The notes under the pieces are model-generated. The model searched no databases. It saw only the letters and a program-made list of their open reading frames with translations, and was not told where the DNA came from. A DNA stretch of 64,000 nucleotides from DASUSH01 sp963785155. Lineage in GTDB: Bacteria; Actinomycetota; Thermoleophilia; Solirubrobacterales; 70-9. Numbering within the stretch: position 1 is the first letter of the stretch; the number at the start of each line of letters is the position of its first letter. The translations under genes were made by a program, and so were the position numbers. Positions 17,756 through 27,108 of the stretch are shown in pieces. The stretch is taken from positions 24,499-88,498 of the forward strand of contig CAWAUB010000002.1 in assembly GCA_963785155.1 (NCBI GenBank), written 5' to 3'.

Positions 17756-19009
17756 ATGAAGGTGATCGTCTGCGGCGGCGGGATCAGCGGGCTTGCATTG
17801 GCCCTCTCGCTGAACGCCGCGGAGATCGATGTCGAGGTGTTCGAGGCGTCTCCCCGGGTCGAGGAGCTCGGGGTCGGGATCAACGTGCTGCCACACGCGG
17901 TGCGCGAGCTCACCGAGCTCGGGCTCGCCGACGAGGTGGCGAAGGAAGGGCTCGCGGTCAGCGAGCTCGCCATGTTCAACAGGCACGGCCAGAGGATCTG
18001 GAGCGAGCCGTCGGGACTCGCGGATGGCTACAACTGGCCGCAGTACTCGATCAACCGCGGTCGCCTGCTCGGCGTGCTCTACCGGGCCTGCCTGGACCGG
18101 CTGGGAAGCGATCGGGTGCACACCGGCCGCGAAGGCGTGAAGCATTCGCAGGAGGAGGGGAGCGCCTCCCTGCATTTCGCCGACGGCACGAGCGCGGAGG
18201 GCGACGTCCTCGTCGGCGCCGACGGCCTGGGCTCCGTGATCAGGTCGCAGCTCTATCCGGACGAGGGAGCACCGCTTTGGAACGGCGTGACGATGTTCCG
18301 TGGGATCGCCTTGGCGGAGCCTCCGCTTACGGGCAGGTCGATGGCCCTGATCGGGCGCAGCGGCTGGCGGGCCGTCATCTACCCGATCTCCGAGCGCGGA
18401 GCGGACGGGCGCGCGCAGGTGAACCTGGTCCTCGACGCGAAGCTCGGCGAGGCAAGGGCGATGCCTCGCCACGACTGGAAGCACGAGGTCGATCGCGACG
18501 AGGTCCGCGAGCTCTACGCCGAGATGCGCTTTGACTGGGTCGACCTGCCGGCGCTCATCGACGCCACCGAGCAGTGGTGGCAGTACCCCATGGTGGACCG
18601 CGATCCGCTGCCCCGGTGGACATTCGGCCGGGTGACGCTGATCGGGGACGCCGCTCACCCGATGTACCCGGTGGGCTCGAACGGCGCCTCGCAGGCGATC
18701 GTCGACGCGCGCACGCTCGCCCATGCGCTGGCCGTCGAACCGGAGGTCGAGCCTGCCCTCCAGTCCTACGAGGCGGATCGCCGGCCGGTCACGGCGGCCG
18801 TCGTGGCGGCGAACCGCGATCTCGCCGCCGTCAAGTGCATGGAGCTGGCCGAGGAGCGGGCGCCCGACGGCTTCACGAACATCGAGGACGTCTTCGCACC
18901 CGGCGAGCTCGAGGGACTGGCCGGCGCGTTCAAGCGGATCGCCGGGTTCGATCCGGCGGAGCTGAACCAGCGCCCGTCGCTCAGCGCCGTTCGCCCGGCG
19001 GACACCTGA
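17756..19009 (+). CDS. FAD-dependent aromatic monooxygenase (UbiH/PhzS-like)
   Basis: The 417-residue protein opens with the FAD dinucleotide motif VIVCGGGISGLALA, has the DG motif VLVGADGLGSVIRS and the second FAD motif VTLIGDAAHPMYPVGSNGASQAI. This is the PF01494 group, class A flavin monooxygenases that hydroxylate aromatic acids with NAD(P)H and O2. It is cytoplasmic. It ends 8 bases before the aldo/keto reductase start, so the two are probably one transcript. The substrate is unknown; PhzS-like and salicylate hydroxylase-like enzymes are the nearest by motif. Confidence 0.88.
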   Translation: MKVIVCGGGISGLALALSLNAAEIDVEVFEASPRVEELGVGINVLPHAVRELTELGLADEVAKEGLAVSELAMFNRHGQRIWSEPSGLADGYNWPQYSINRGRLLGVLYRACLDRLGSDRVHTGREGVKHSQEEGSASLHFADGTSAEGDVLVGADGLGSVIRSQLYPDEGAPLWNGVTMFRGIALAEPPLTGRSMALIGRSGWRAVIYPISERGADGRAQVNLVLDAKLGEARAMPRHDWKHEVDRDEVRELYAEMRFDWVDLPALIDATEQWWQYPMVDRDPLPRWTFGRVTLIGDAAHPMYPVGSNGASQAIVDARTLAHALAVEPEVEPALQSYEADRRPVTAAVVAANRDLAAVKCMELAEERAPDGFTNIEDVFAPGELEGLAGAFKRIAGFDPAELNQRPSLSAVRPADT

Positions 19010-19017
19010 TCGCCGGG

Positions 19018-19962
19018 ATGAGGACGCGCAGGCTCGGCAAACGGGGTCCCGAGATCTCGGCGGTCGGACTGGGGGCGTGGGAGGCCGGCGGAGGCGAGTA
19101 CGGGTCCGGGCCCGCGGAGGAGGAGATCCTCGCGGCCTATCACGCGGGTTTCGACACGGGCATGAACTGGATCGATACGGCCGAGGTCTACGGCCCGCAC
19201 ACCTCGGAGGAATTGGTGGGAAGGGCAATCGCCGATCGCCCCGAGGCGCTGGTGTTCACCAAGGTTGGCCCGCTCCCGCTCGGCCACGGTTACGAGCCGG
19301 ACGGGATCAGGGCCGCGGCGGAGGCGAGCCTCGAGCGGATCGGCCGCGACGTCATCGACCTCTTCCAGATTCACCAGCCCGTGCCCGGGATGGACGTGGC
19401 GGCGGCGTGGGAGGCGATGGCGGGCCTCGCCGAGGAGGGCCTCGCGCGGTCCATCGGAGTCTCCAACTTCGACCGCGAGCAGATCGAGCTGTGCCACCGC
19501 ATCCGGCCCGTGGACTCGCTCCAGCCGAATCTCTCGATGCTCTACCGGGATCTGGAGGAGTTGATCGCCTGGTGCGGCGAGGAGGGCATCGGGGTGATCG
19601 CCTACGGCCCGCTCGCCTTTGGGCTGCTCACCGGTCAGATCACCGCGTCGACGAGCTTTGCCGCCGACGACTGGCGGAGCGGCAACACGGACGTGCCGCC
19701 GGTCCGGCGCCTCTACGAGGCGCTGTTCGCGCCGGACGTGGTGGAAGGCAACGTCGCCAAGGTGGAGGCGCTCGGCCCGCTGGCCGAGGAGCGTGGGCTC
19801 ACGCTTGCCCAGGTCGCCCTCGCCTGGGCGATACACCAACCGGGTGTGACCGGCGTGATCTGTGGGTCGACCTCGCCCCGGTTCGCACGGGAGAACGCGG
19901 CAGCCGGTTCGGTCGAGCTGACGCCGGAGGACCTGGCGACGATCGAGCGGCTACTCGCCTGA
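19018..19962 (+). CDS. Aldo/keto reductase
   Basis: A 314-residue TIM-barrel reductase. The catalytic set is visible: DTAEVYG (Asp and Tyr), FTKVG (Lys), and IHQP where the His tetrad member sits; GVSNF and the C-terminal GVTGVICGSTSP form the NADPH site. It reduces aldehydes or ketones, or runs as a dehydrogenase, on an unknown substrate. ATG 19018 follows the monooxygenase by 8 bases. Its last 12 bases overlap the 3' end of the oppositely oriented lyase gene. Confidence 0.9.
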   Translation: MRTRRLGKRGPEISAVGLGAWEAGGGEYGSGPAEEEILAAYHAGFDTGMNWIDTAEVYGPHTSEELVGRAIADRPEALVFTKVGPLPLGHGYEPDGIRAAAEASLERIGRDVIDLFQIHQPVPGMDVAAAWEAMAGLAEEGLARSIGVSNFDREQIELCHRIRPVDSLQPNLSMLYRDLEELIAWCGEEGIGVIAYGPLAFGLLTGQITASTSFAADDWRSGNTDVPPVRRLYEALFAPDVVEGNVAKVEALGPLAEERGLTLAQVALAWAIHQPGVTGVICGSTSPRFARENAAAGSVELTPEDLATIERLLA

Positions 19963-22014
19963 GCGGTCTGGACCGGCCCCGCGCCCCGGCCCGCCGATGT
20001 GGCGACCGATCGCGTCGCCGGCGACTTTGAGCAGGCTGCCGTCGTCGAGCAGCGACCGCACGGTCGCGATGTCACCGGCCACGTAACGGTCTTCCATCTG
20101 AGGCGGGACGTGCTCGCGAATCTGCTCGTGGACAGCTCTGGTTCCCACCCCCAGCTTCGCGCCCTCGCGCAGGTCGATCGCCTGGGAGGCGACGATCAGC
20201 TCGATCGCGAGCAGGCTCATCGCGGCGTCGAGCGCGCGGGCGGCCTTCGCCACGCCCTCGACCGCCATCGTGGCGTGGTCCTCGATGCTGCCGGCAACGG
20301 GGACGAAGTCGAGCGACGCCGGGTTCGCCCCGAGGCGGACCTCCGCGTTCAGGGCGGTCGCGGTCTTCTGGATCACGCCGAGGCCGACGTTGCGGCTGGG
20401 GTCGGCGGCGAGATAGATCGGGAGCTTCGTGAAGTGCGAGTCCATCAACCTCACGACCCGGTTGCTCGCCATGCTCGTGAGCTGGGCGACCGCGATCGAG
20501 AGCGTGTCGAACGCGATCGACAGGGCGGCCGGGTGGAAGTTGCCGGTCGAGAGCATCTCCATCCTGTCGATCAGGACCATCGGGTTGTCGCCGGTCGAGT
20601 TCAGCTCGGTTTCGAGCGTCCCGCGCACCAGCCCGAGCACGTCGAACACCGCACCGTGTACCTGGATCGCCGAGCGGAAGCTGATCGGATCCTGGACGTC
20701 GAGAGTCGGCTTCGAGGTCCAGAGGCTGCTGCCGTCGATCAGCGCCGTGACCAGCCCCGCGCTGATCAGCTGGCCGGAGAAGCGCCGCGCGTCGTCCACC
20801 TCGGGATCGAGCACGCTCGTGTGGCCACCCAGCGCTTCGAAGCTCATCGCTACGGATACGTCGGCGAGCGCAAGCAGCTCGTGCGCGAGCCCGACCACGA
20901 GCGCGCCCTGGCCGACCGAGGCCGAGTTGGCGCTCACCAGCGCCAGGCCATCCTTGGCGGCGAGCTCCGGGGGCTCGATTCCGGCCGCCGCCATGCCCTC
21001 GGCGCCGCCCAGGCGCCTGCCTTCGAACTCGACCTCGCCCTCGCCGATCAGCGGCAGTGACAGATGGGCGAGCGGGGCCAGGTCGGCCATCCCGATCGAC
21101 CCGCGCGAGGGCACGACGGGGTGGACGCCCGGCGTTCAGCATCGCGAGCAGGACGTCGAAGACCTCCGGCTGAACGCCCGACCCGCCGCGAGCCATGCCG
21201 TTCAGCCGCGTGACCATGATCGCTCGCACGACCTCGACCGGGTGCTCGGGCGCGAGGCCGGCGGCGTGGCTGAGGAGGATGTGGCGCTGGAATGACGCCT
21301 GCTCCGACGGCGGGATGCGCTCCTCCTTCAGCTCGCCGAGGTTGGTCGTCAGCCCGTAGACGGGCTCGGGCTGCGCGGCGAGGTCGCTCGACTACGTCAC
21401 GTGAGCGCCGCATGGTCTTCCGCGCGGAGTCCGCCACGCGCACCGGCGCGCGCTGCCAGGCGACCCGCGCGACCTGGTCGATGGTCAGATCGTCACCGGT
21501 GAGGACGACATCGCGCCCCGGGTCAAGTCGGCGGACAAGCCGTCGCATCCGATCCGCGGCCAGGCCCTCGTCGCCGTAGGCCGTGTGCGCCGAGTCATCG
21601 GCGGGCTCGTCCCCGTCCGCCCGGAGATCGCTGCGGAGGTGACCCGCAGCGAGCACCGCGATCGCGCGGTAGAAGCGGGCGCGAAGGCGACGTCGATCTC
21701 CAGCTTCCCCCTCAGGTCCTCTTGCGGGATCTCGAACAGGATCGCGTCCGCCTCGACGACGGAACCCGGAAGCGGCTGCGGCCCCGTCGAGCAGGGCGAT
21801 CATGCCCACCGCGTCGCCGGGCCCGAAGCTCTCCTCGGCCGGGACATCGGTCCTGCGCACGGCGCCCTCGAGGATCAGGTACACGGCCGGGGTCTCGTCG
21901 CCGCGCGCGGGTTATCTCCTCGCCAGCCGTGATCCTCCGTGCCTCTCCGTGCTCGGAGAGCCACTCGATGTCGGCCTCCGTCAGGGTGCCAAGGATGTCG
22001 AGGAGGCGGAACAT
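19951..22014 (-). CDS. Cyclic-nucleotide-binding-like domain fused to an aromatic amino-acid lyase fold lacking the MIO triad
   Basis: Residues 1-~130 look like a Crp-type cNMP-binding domain (GEEIT...VYLILEGAVRR...FGPGDAVGMIALLDG...VVEADAILFEIP), but the phosphate-binding Glu and Arg seem absent. Residues ~165-690 are a HutH/PAL-type lyase (VVLTGDDLTIDQV, VYGLTTNLG, QVHGAV, NSTGDNP, GNFHP, SIEDHATM). Where active lyases have GSxGASGDLAPL, this reads GSIGMADLAPL, so the Ala-Ser-Gly that makes the MIO cofactor is missing. Frame breaks near 21901, 21765, 21680 and 21386 are each one base; the first fits CGC for CC. The start ATG 22014 touches the NmrA-like stop. The role is unknown; a ligand-sensing or different lyase/mutase function is possible. 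Confidence 0.72.
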
Positions 22015-22015
22015 G

Positions 22016-22907
22016 TCAGACGACGCCGGCGAGGACCTCGCGCATCCTCCGCGGCTCGACCCCTAGCCGCTCGGCGTCCGCGGTGCCATCCGCGAGTCGT
22101 CATCGGCACCTCCATCAGCTCCGCCTCCTCCCAGGTGGCGAAGGCGGTCTCCCCCCAGATCCGCCGCAGCCAGATCAGGGCGGTGCGAACCAGCGGCAGG
22201 GGGACGTGCACGAGCCGCCGGCGCCGGCCGGCACTCGCGGCGACCATCAGCGCCATCTGGTCGTAGGTGAGCGTCTCGGGGCCGGCGAGCTCGAAGCGCT
22301 CGGAGCCCTCGTCGCGCTCCAGAGCCGCGGCCGTGGCCGCGGCGACGTCCCGGGCCCAGATCGGCTGGTAGGAGGCGCGGCCGTCGCCCGAGATCGGCAG
22401 GACCGGGAACAGCGCCAGCCGCCGCATCCACGAGGTCCAGTGGTCGTGCGGGTCGTAGACGATCGAGGGGGCGATGATCGTCGAGCGCAGGTCGGCCTCG
22501 ACAACCGCCTGCTCGGCAAGGGCCTTCGAGCGGAAGAAGCGGGTGCGCTGAAAGCTGGTCGCGCCGATCGCGGAGAAGAAGACGAAGCGCTCGACCCCGG
22601 CGCGCTCGGCGGCGCGCAGCAGGCGGGCGGTGCCGAGCCCGTTCACCTCCTCGAGCCGGCGCGGCGGCTGATCGCGGATCGTCGCGCCGAGGTGGACGAC
22701 GGCTTCGACCCCTCGCAGCGCGTGCCGGAGCCCGTGCGGATCGCCGAGGTCGGCGAGCGCGATCTGGACGTTCACGCGCTGCGCGCCGAGGCGGCGCGGG
22801 TCGCGAACCAGCGCTCGCACGGAGTGCCCCCGCTGCAGGAGCTCCGGGATCAGGGCCGTGCCGACGACGCCGGTTGCGCCAGTGACGAGGATCATCGTTC
22901 GCCACAC
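22016..22907 (-). CDS. NmrA-like NAD(P)-binding protein (atypical SDR), one frame break near its end
   Basis: The protein begins MILVTGATGVVGTALIPELLQRGHSVRAL, the Rossmann loop of atypical short-chain dehydrogenases, and continues with VEAVVHLGA, FVFFSAIGA and the RTRFFRSKALAEQ segment of the YbjT/NDUFA9-like group. These act as reductases or redox sensors. A one-base insertion near 22092 (CGCGGAT for CGGGAT) spoils the last 25 codons; corrected, the protein ends at 22016, 1 base before the sensor-lyase start. Start: GTG/ATG at 22907 or ATG 22895. It is divergent from the ferredoxin gene and co-transcribed with the lyase gene. Confidence 0.8.
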
Positions 22908-22920
22908 TACTTATGCCCGG

Positions 22921-22949
22921 TGGCGATTCCGCCGCCGCTTTCGTAGAAT
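22921..22949 (+). promoter_or_regulatory. Weak candidate promoter for the ferredoxin gene
   Basis: TAGAAT (22944-22949) is a good -10 hexamer. A poor -35 (TGGCGA) lies 17 bases upstream. It would give an 80-base leader before the ferredoxin TTG. The 128-base divergent gap also has to hold the NmrA-like promoter, which could not be identified. Confidence 0.35.
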
Positions 22950-23035
22950 GACCGCCCCGGTCGGGCCCGCCCCGGCCGCTGGCATCTAGGGACACCGACC
23001 ACCAACCAAGACCTGACCACGGAAGGGAGCCAAAC

Positions 23036-23298
23036 TTGACCTACGTCATCGCGGAACCCTGTGTCGACACGAAGGACAACTCGTGCGTCGAGGTCTGCCC
23101 GGTCGACTGCATCCACCCGACTCCCGACGAGCCGGACTACGAGAGCGTCACCCAGCTCTACATCGACCCCGACGAGTGCATCGACTGCGACGCCTGCGTC
23201 GAGGCGTGCCCCGTCGACGCCTGCTTCGCCGAGGACCAGCTGCCCGAGGAGTGGGCCAAGTTCACGGCGATCAACGCCGAGTACTTCCAGGCAAGTAG
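23036..23298 (+). CDS. fdxA: Seven-iron ferredoxin (3Fe-4S/4Fe-4S)
   Basis: The TTG start with GGAAGGGA upstream gives TYVIAEPCVDTKDNSC, CVEVCPVDCIHP and CIDCDACVEACPVDACF, the Cys pattern of FdxA-type ferredoxins with one 3Fe-4S and one 4Fe-4S cluster. It carries electrons in the cytoplasm. As read, the frame runs past the conserved end into the next gene. One missing G after TTCCAG near 23290 would give a stop at 23296-23298 and a protein of about 88 residues, which is the expected size. That is my proposed end. Confidence 0.85.
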
Positions 23299-23342
23299 CC
23301 TTCCATACGCCCGGCGTGCCCGGGTAGGTACGCTTTCCCGGA

Positions 23343-24996
23343 ATGGTTCGCCGGCAGGGAGGCACGGGGCTCGCGCTGGTCTTGGCGCTGATGTTGCTCG
23401 TCGCGCTGCCTGCCGCCGCCGGGGCGCAGACCGTCAAGCACCCGGATCAGGTCGTCAGAAGCGCGTCAGGACCGACGCGGGCGGCTGCCAGAAGGTCGAC
23501 CTACTTCACCTGGTCGGAGCTTCCCGGCGCGGTCTCCTACCACCTCGTCCTCGACGACACCCTCGGCTTCGACGTCGACACAGACCTACCCGCCCTACGA
23601 CGACAACAACCCGGCCTTGGAGTTCGGCGGGCCTGCCGCCTGTATCCGGCACCCAGCATCGCCTAGATCCTCACCTACCAGGGCGGCCCCGTCAGCGCGG
23701 ACGGCGGCTGCCAGGCCAACGACGTGGCCCGGTACACGATCAGGGAGTTCACCGCCAGCTTCTGCGGCGACGATCGGCCACGTTCCGATCCGCGACCCAG
23801 ACGCCGTTTCAGGACAAGTGCGAGACGCAGGTCGTCGGCTCGGTCACGAAGAGGACGGGACGCCGGTCGAGGGAGTCCGGATCTCGATCAGCGGCGCCGG
23901 CACCAAGAGGACGGGCGAAACCGGCTTCTACCAGTCGAAGGTGAAGCCCGGGCGCCACACGGTCAGCGCGCCGAAGGGATTCTGCGTCGTCGGCCCGAAG
24001 AAGTGCGACCAACTCGAAGTCGGTCGAACGTCAAGCTCGCCAAGACCGAGGTCGTCAACTTCGTCCGCTCGGATAAGACGGTGACGCTCTCGGGCGGTGT
24101 GCTGGAGCGAACTTGCCTCGACGACATCGAGGCGGTGGGGTGCCAGTTCTTGCAGGTCGTGCCCGCAAGGTTCCAGGGCATCGTCGCCACCAGCTCGGAT
24201 GGGGATGAGTACCGAGCACAAACGAACAACGGCGGGGACTACTCGCTCGAGGTTCCCCAGGGTCGGTACGAGGTCGAGCTCGGCGAAAGCGACACAGACC
24301 CTCAATCGGTTCCCGAATTCCGCACCGTCAACGCTCGGGGCAACGTGAAGCACCTCGACTTCAAGATCTGCCGTCCACCGCCGGAATGGAGAGGGTTCCC
24401 GATCGGCTGCAGCCTCGTCGAGGTGCGGGGTACCGTCGAGGGCATCGACGGCAAGGGCTTCGAGAACGCGGCTGTCGCGGGTCCGGGGGACATCGACTAT
24501 CCGGGTCCCAACGGGCGCTTCTCGTTGTTGGTTCCCCGCGGCGAGGTGGAGGTGAGGGCGTTCGGCGAGATCATCGCGCCCGACTTGGTCAGCCAGGAAA
24601 GGAGCGTGCAGGCGACGAAGAAGGTCAATGAGATCTCCGGCCGTACGTCCTCAAGCCTGAATGGACCATCTTCCCGGCCACCCCCGGGCCTTGGTCGTCT
24701 ACGTCGATGCGATGCCGTTGGGCCCACGTCGACCGCAGATGAAGTTCGTCCGCAACCGGTTCTCCGGGGACGGTGCGGGGTGCACCGATCTGCAACGGGC
24801 AAGCCCAGTCCGATTCGAGCTCGGCGTCGGTTCTGTGTTCGCGCAGCGAAGTTCCGTTTTCGCGGTGACCCCTGCCCAGCACGTCGGGCCAGGCTCCCTG
24901 CCGTGGTGCGAAGGGAATTACACGGCAACTCTGCCGGTGCCCAAGCATCCCGAGCTGAACCTGACGGGTGACTTCGACCTCGCGGAGGGTCAGTAG
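23343..24996 (+). CDS. Secreted protein with carboxypeptidase-regulatory-like beta domains, heavily frameshifted
   Basis: It begins with a clear signal peptide (GLALVLALMLLVALPAAAGAQ). Downstream, coding segments alternate between all three frames: FTWSELPGAVSYHLVLDD, DGTPVEGVRISISG, GETGFYQSKVKPGRHTVSAPKGF, YSLEVPQGRYEVELGE, RFSLLVPRGEVEVRAFGE and the C-terminal LPVPKHPELNLTGDFDLAEG. Phrases such as TPVEGVRISISG and GDYSLEVPQGRYEV are typical of carboxypeptidase-regulatory-like repeats in surface proteins. At least seven frame changes are needed. This could be sequence error, but it is also the best candidate in the window for a true pseudogene. The function is unknown. Confidence 0.55.
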
Positions 24997-25021
24997 CTCC
25001 TCGGCTGGCGGACGTTCGGCG

Positions 25022-26197
25022 CTAAGCGGCGCCGCCGGCCTGCACGACCGGCAGCTCGGTGCCGCTGATCGGCGTGCCGACCGGGGCGACCGGCGTTTCC
25101 ATTGCCTCGACGGGCTGCATCACCGGCAGCTCCTGCGGCGTCGCCGCGACGATCCCGCGCGCGGCGGCGCGGATCGCCTGTGAGGCGGGGGCGTCGGGAT
25201 GGGTCAGGACGAGCGGCTCGCCGATGTCGGCCTGGTGGCGCAGCTCCTCCTGAAGCGGCACCTTGCCGAGCAGTGGCACGTCGAGCTCGTCGGCGAGGAG
25301 CTGGCCGCCGCCCTCGCCGAAGATCGTGAAGCGCTGGCCGTCCGGCGTCGTGAAGCCGGACATGTTCTCGATCGCACCGAGGATCTCGAGGTCGAACTTG
25401 CCCGCCATCTCAGCGGCGCGGGTCGCGACCTGCTGTGCCGCGGGCTGCGGCGTGGTCACGAGCAGGAACTTGGCCTGGGGGAGGAGCTGGGAGAGGGTCA
25501 TCGAGACGTCGCCGGTGCCCGGGGGCAGGTCGAGCAGCAGGTAGTCGAGCTCGCCCCAGTCGACGTCCTCGAGGAACTGCTGGATCGCCTTGTGGAGCAT
25601 CGGACCGCGCCAGACGACGGCGGCGTTCTCCTCGACGAAGAAACCGATCGACATCGTCTTCACACCGCCGGCGCCGATCGGCGGCACGATCTTGCGGCGC
25701 TCGTTGACGTCGGGGCGCTGGTTGACGCCGAGCATGCGAGGGAGCGAGTAGCCGTAGACATCGGCGTCGAGTGCGCCAGCCGAATGACCTTCGGCCGCGA
25801 GCGCGGCGGCGAGGTTGGCGGTCATCGTCGACTTGCCGACGCCGCCCTTGCCCGAGGCGACGCAGATCACGTTGCCCACCGCGGCGAGGGCGCCCTCGGG
25901 GAGCCCGGCCGGCCGGCCGAGGACCTTCTGAAGGTTCTGCTTCTCACCGTCGGAGAGGACGTCGAAGCCGACCCCGACCTCGGTTACGCCCTCGAGCTCG
26001 GAGACCTGCTTCGCGACGGCCTGCTGGAAGTGCCCGCGGATCGGGCAGCCGGCGGTGGTCAGGGAGACGACGACCTCGACCTTGCCGCCCTCGCGGATCT
26101 CGATCGAGCGAACCATCCCGAGGTCGACGATCGACCGCCGCAGCTCGGGATCGATCACGGGCCGCAGCGCCTCGGTTATCTGATCCTTGGTGGGCAT
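25022..26197 (-). CDS. mrp: Mrp/ApbC-family iron-sulfur cluster carrier ATPase
   Basis: The 391-residue protein has an N-terminal MIP18/DUF59 domain (ALRPVIDPELRRSIVDLGMV; Cys in TTAGCPI) and a P-loop domain with deviant Walker A GKGGVGKST, DADVYGYS and DLPPGTGD. The family carries Fe-S clusters to apoproteins. The usual CxxC near the C-terminus is not seen, and a Pro/Val-rich tail of about 50 residues takes its place. ATG 26197 is used rather than the longer frame because the DUF59 domain starts there. It stands alone on the leftward strand. Confidence 0.9.
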   Translation of the reverse strand: MPTKDQITEALRPVIDPELRRSIVDLGMVRSIEIREGGKVEVVVSLTTAGCPIRGHFQQAVAKQVSELEGVTEVGVGFDVLSDGEKQNLQKVLGRPAGLPEGALAAVGNVICVASGKGGVGKSTMTANLAAALAAEGHSAGALDADVYGYSLPRMLGVNQRPDVNERRKIVPPIGAGGVKTMSIGFFVEENAAVVWRGPMLHKAIQQFLEDVDWGELDYLLLDLPPGTGDVSMTLSQLLPQAKFLLVTTPQPAAQQVATRAAEMAGKFDLEILGAIENMSGFTTPDGQRFTIFGEGGGQLLADELDVPLLGKVPLQEELRHQADIGEPLVLTHPDAPASQAIRAAARGIVAATPQELPVMQPVEAMETPVAPVGTPISGTELPVVQAGGAA

Positions 26198-26238
26198 CGA
26201 TTCGATTCTAGGGAGCCTGGAGACCGGGCCCAGAAAGT

Positions 26239-26307
26239 GATCGACCGGCCACATGGGCCGGTCGATCGGGAGGAGAGGTTGCTACCTGGCGGCGGTTGGG
26301 CCGCCAG
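26239..26307 (-). terminator. Two hairpins after the basic repeat-protein gene
   Basis: GATCGACCGGCC-ACATG-GGCCGGTCGATC (26239-26267) is a perfect 12-bp stem, and CTGGCGGC...GCCGCCAG (26286-26307) is a perfect 8-bp stem. They lie between two leftward genes, downstream of the basic protein and 42 bases upstream of mrp, so they probably end the first transcript. Confidence 0.75.
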
Positions 26308-26357
26308 ATCTCATCGGGCTCGCCGGCAACCTCGAGGGCGGCGGCCCGGGCTAAGCG

Positions 26358-26933
26358 CTAAACCAGCGCCGAAACCCGCTCCTCGACCTCGGTCCGGACC
26401 TTCTTCAGCTGCGTCTCCGCCTGGCGGCGGTTCTGCCGAAGGGTGGTCTCGGCCTTGCGGCGGTTCTGCCGCACGGTCGTCTCCAGCTTGCGCCGGTTCT
26501 GACGGACCTGGGTCCGAGTCCGGCGGATCTGCTGCTGCACACGGGTGCGACGCTGCTTGAGCTCGCGCTCCGTGCGGGTGCGGGTCCGCTTCGCCTGCTG
26601 AGTGGCCTTGCGACGGGCGGTTCCGCCACGACGCTCGACCTTGTTCAGCTCACGGCGGAGCTGGGTGCGGGCCTTGCGAAGCTCGCGCTCCGCGGTCTCC
26701 CGCTTGGTGTAGGGCTGCACCGTGTCGTTGACGCGATCGGCGAAAAGGATCGCCGCGCCGACCGGAACATCGACGACGGTCTCGGCAGCCTGCCGGGCGC
26801 GCTCATAGGCGACCTCGGCGACGTTCTGCTGCGTCGACGTCGTCTGGCTCTGCGTGGTCCGCTTCTTCGCGGTGGTCTTGGTGGCGGTCCGCTTCTTCGC
26901 GGTGGTGCTGCCACTGGACTTGGTGGCTGCCAT
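26358..26933 (-). CDS. Very basic histone-H1-like protein with 11-residue repeats
   Basis: A 191-residue protein. Residues 1-37 are a Thr/Lys/Ala/Gln tail like a histone H1 or HupB arm. A helix follows (VAEVAYERARQAAETVVDVPVGAAILFADRV), then a long Arg/Gln/Lys helix in which the 11-residue unit RQNRRK(A/L)ETT(L/V) repeats three to four times near 150-180. It has no acidic stretch and no signal peptide. DNA or RNA binding and nucleoid packing are likely by composition, but no known family was named. A terminator pair follows and a 175-base regulatory gap lies upstream. Confidence 0.75.
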   Translation of the reverse strand: MAATKSSGSTTAKKRTATKTTAKKRTTQSQTTSTQQNVAEVAYERARQAAETVVDVPVGAAILFADRVNDTVQPYTKRETAERELRKARTQLRRELNKVERRGGTARRKATQQAKRTRTRTERELKQRRTRVQQQIRRTRTQVRQNRRKLETTVRQNRRKAETTLRQNRRQAETQLKKVRTEVEERVSALV

Positions 26934-27108
26934 CTGTGGGTGTCTCCCTCGTTTGGGGTGTATTTCTAATTTCCTTATCTCTAAGGATGTTCAGCGTAGC
27001 AAGCCCGAACACCTGTTTGTACTCCCCTCACGCATCCGGGTTACAGAGGTAGGGTCTTCCGAACCAACCACGGCAGGCGGCAGGGCCGCCCGGGAAAGGG
27101 GCATTTCC

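Noticed and set aside
25022..26560. 453-codon plus-strand open frame opposite mrp
   Set aside because: Antisense shadow; the minus strand carries GKGGVGKST and the DUF59 domain.
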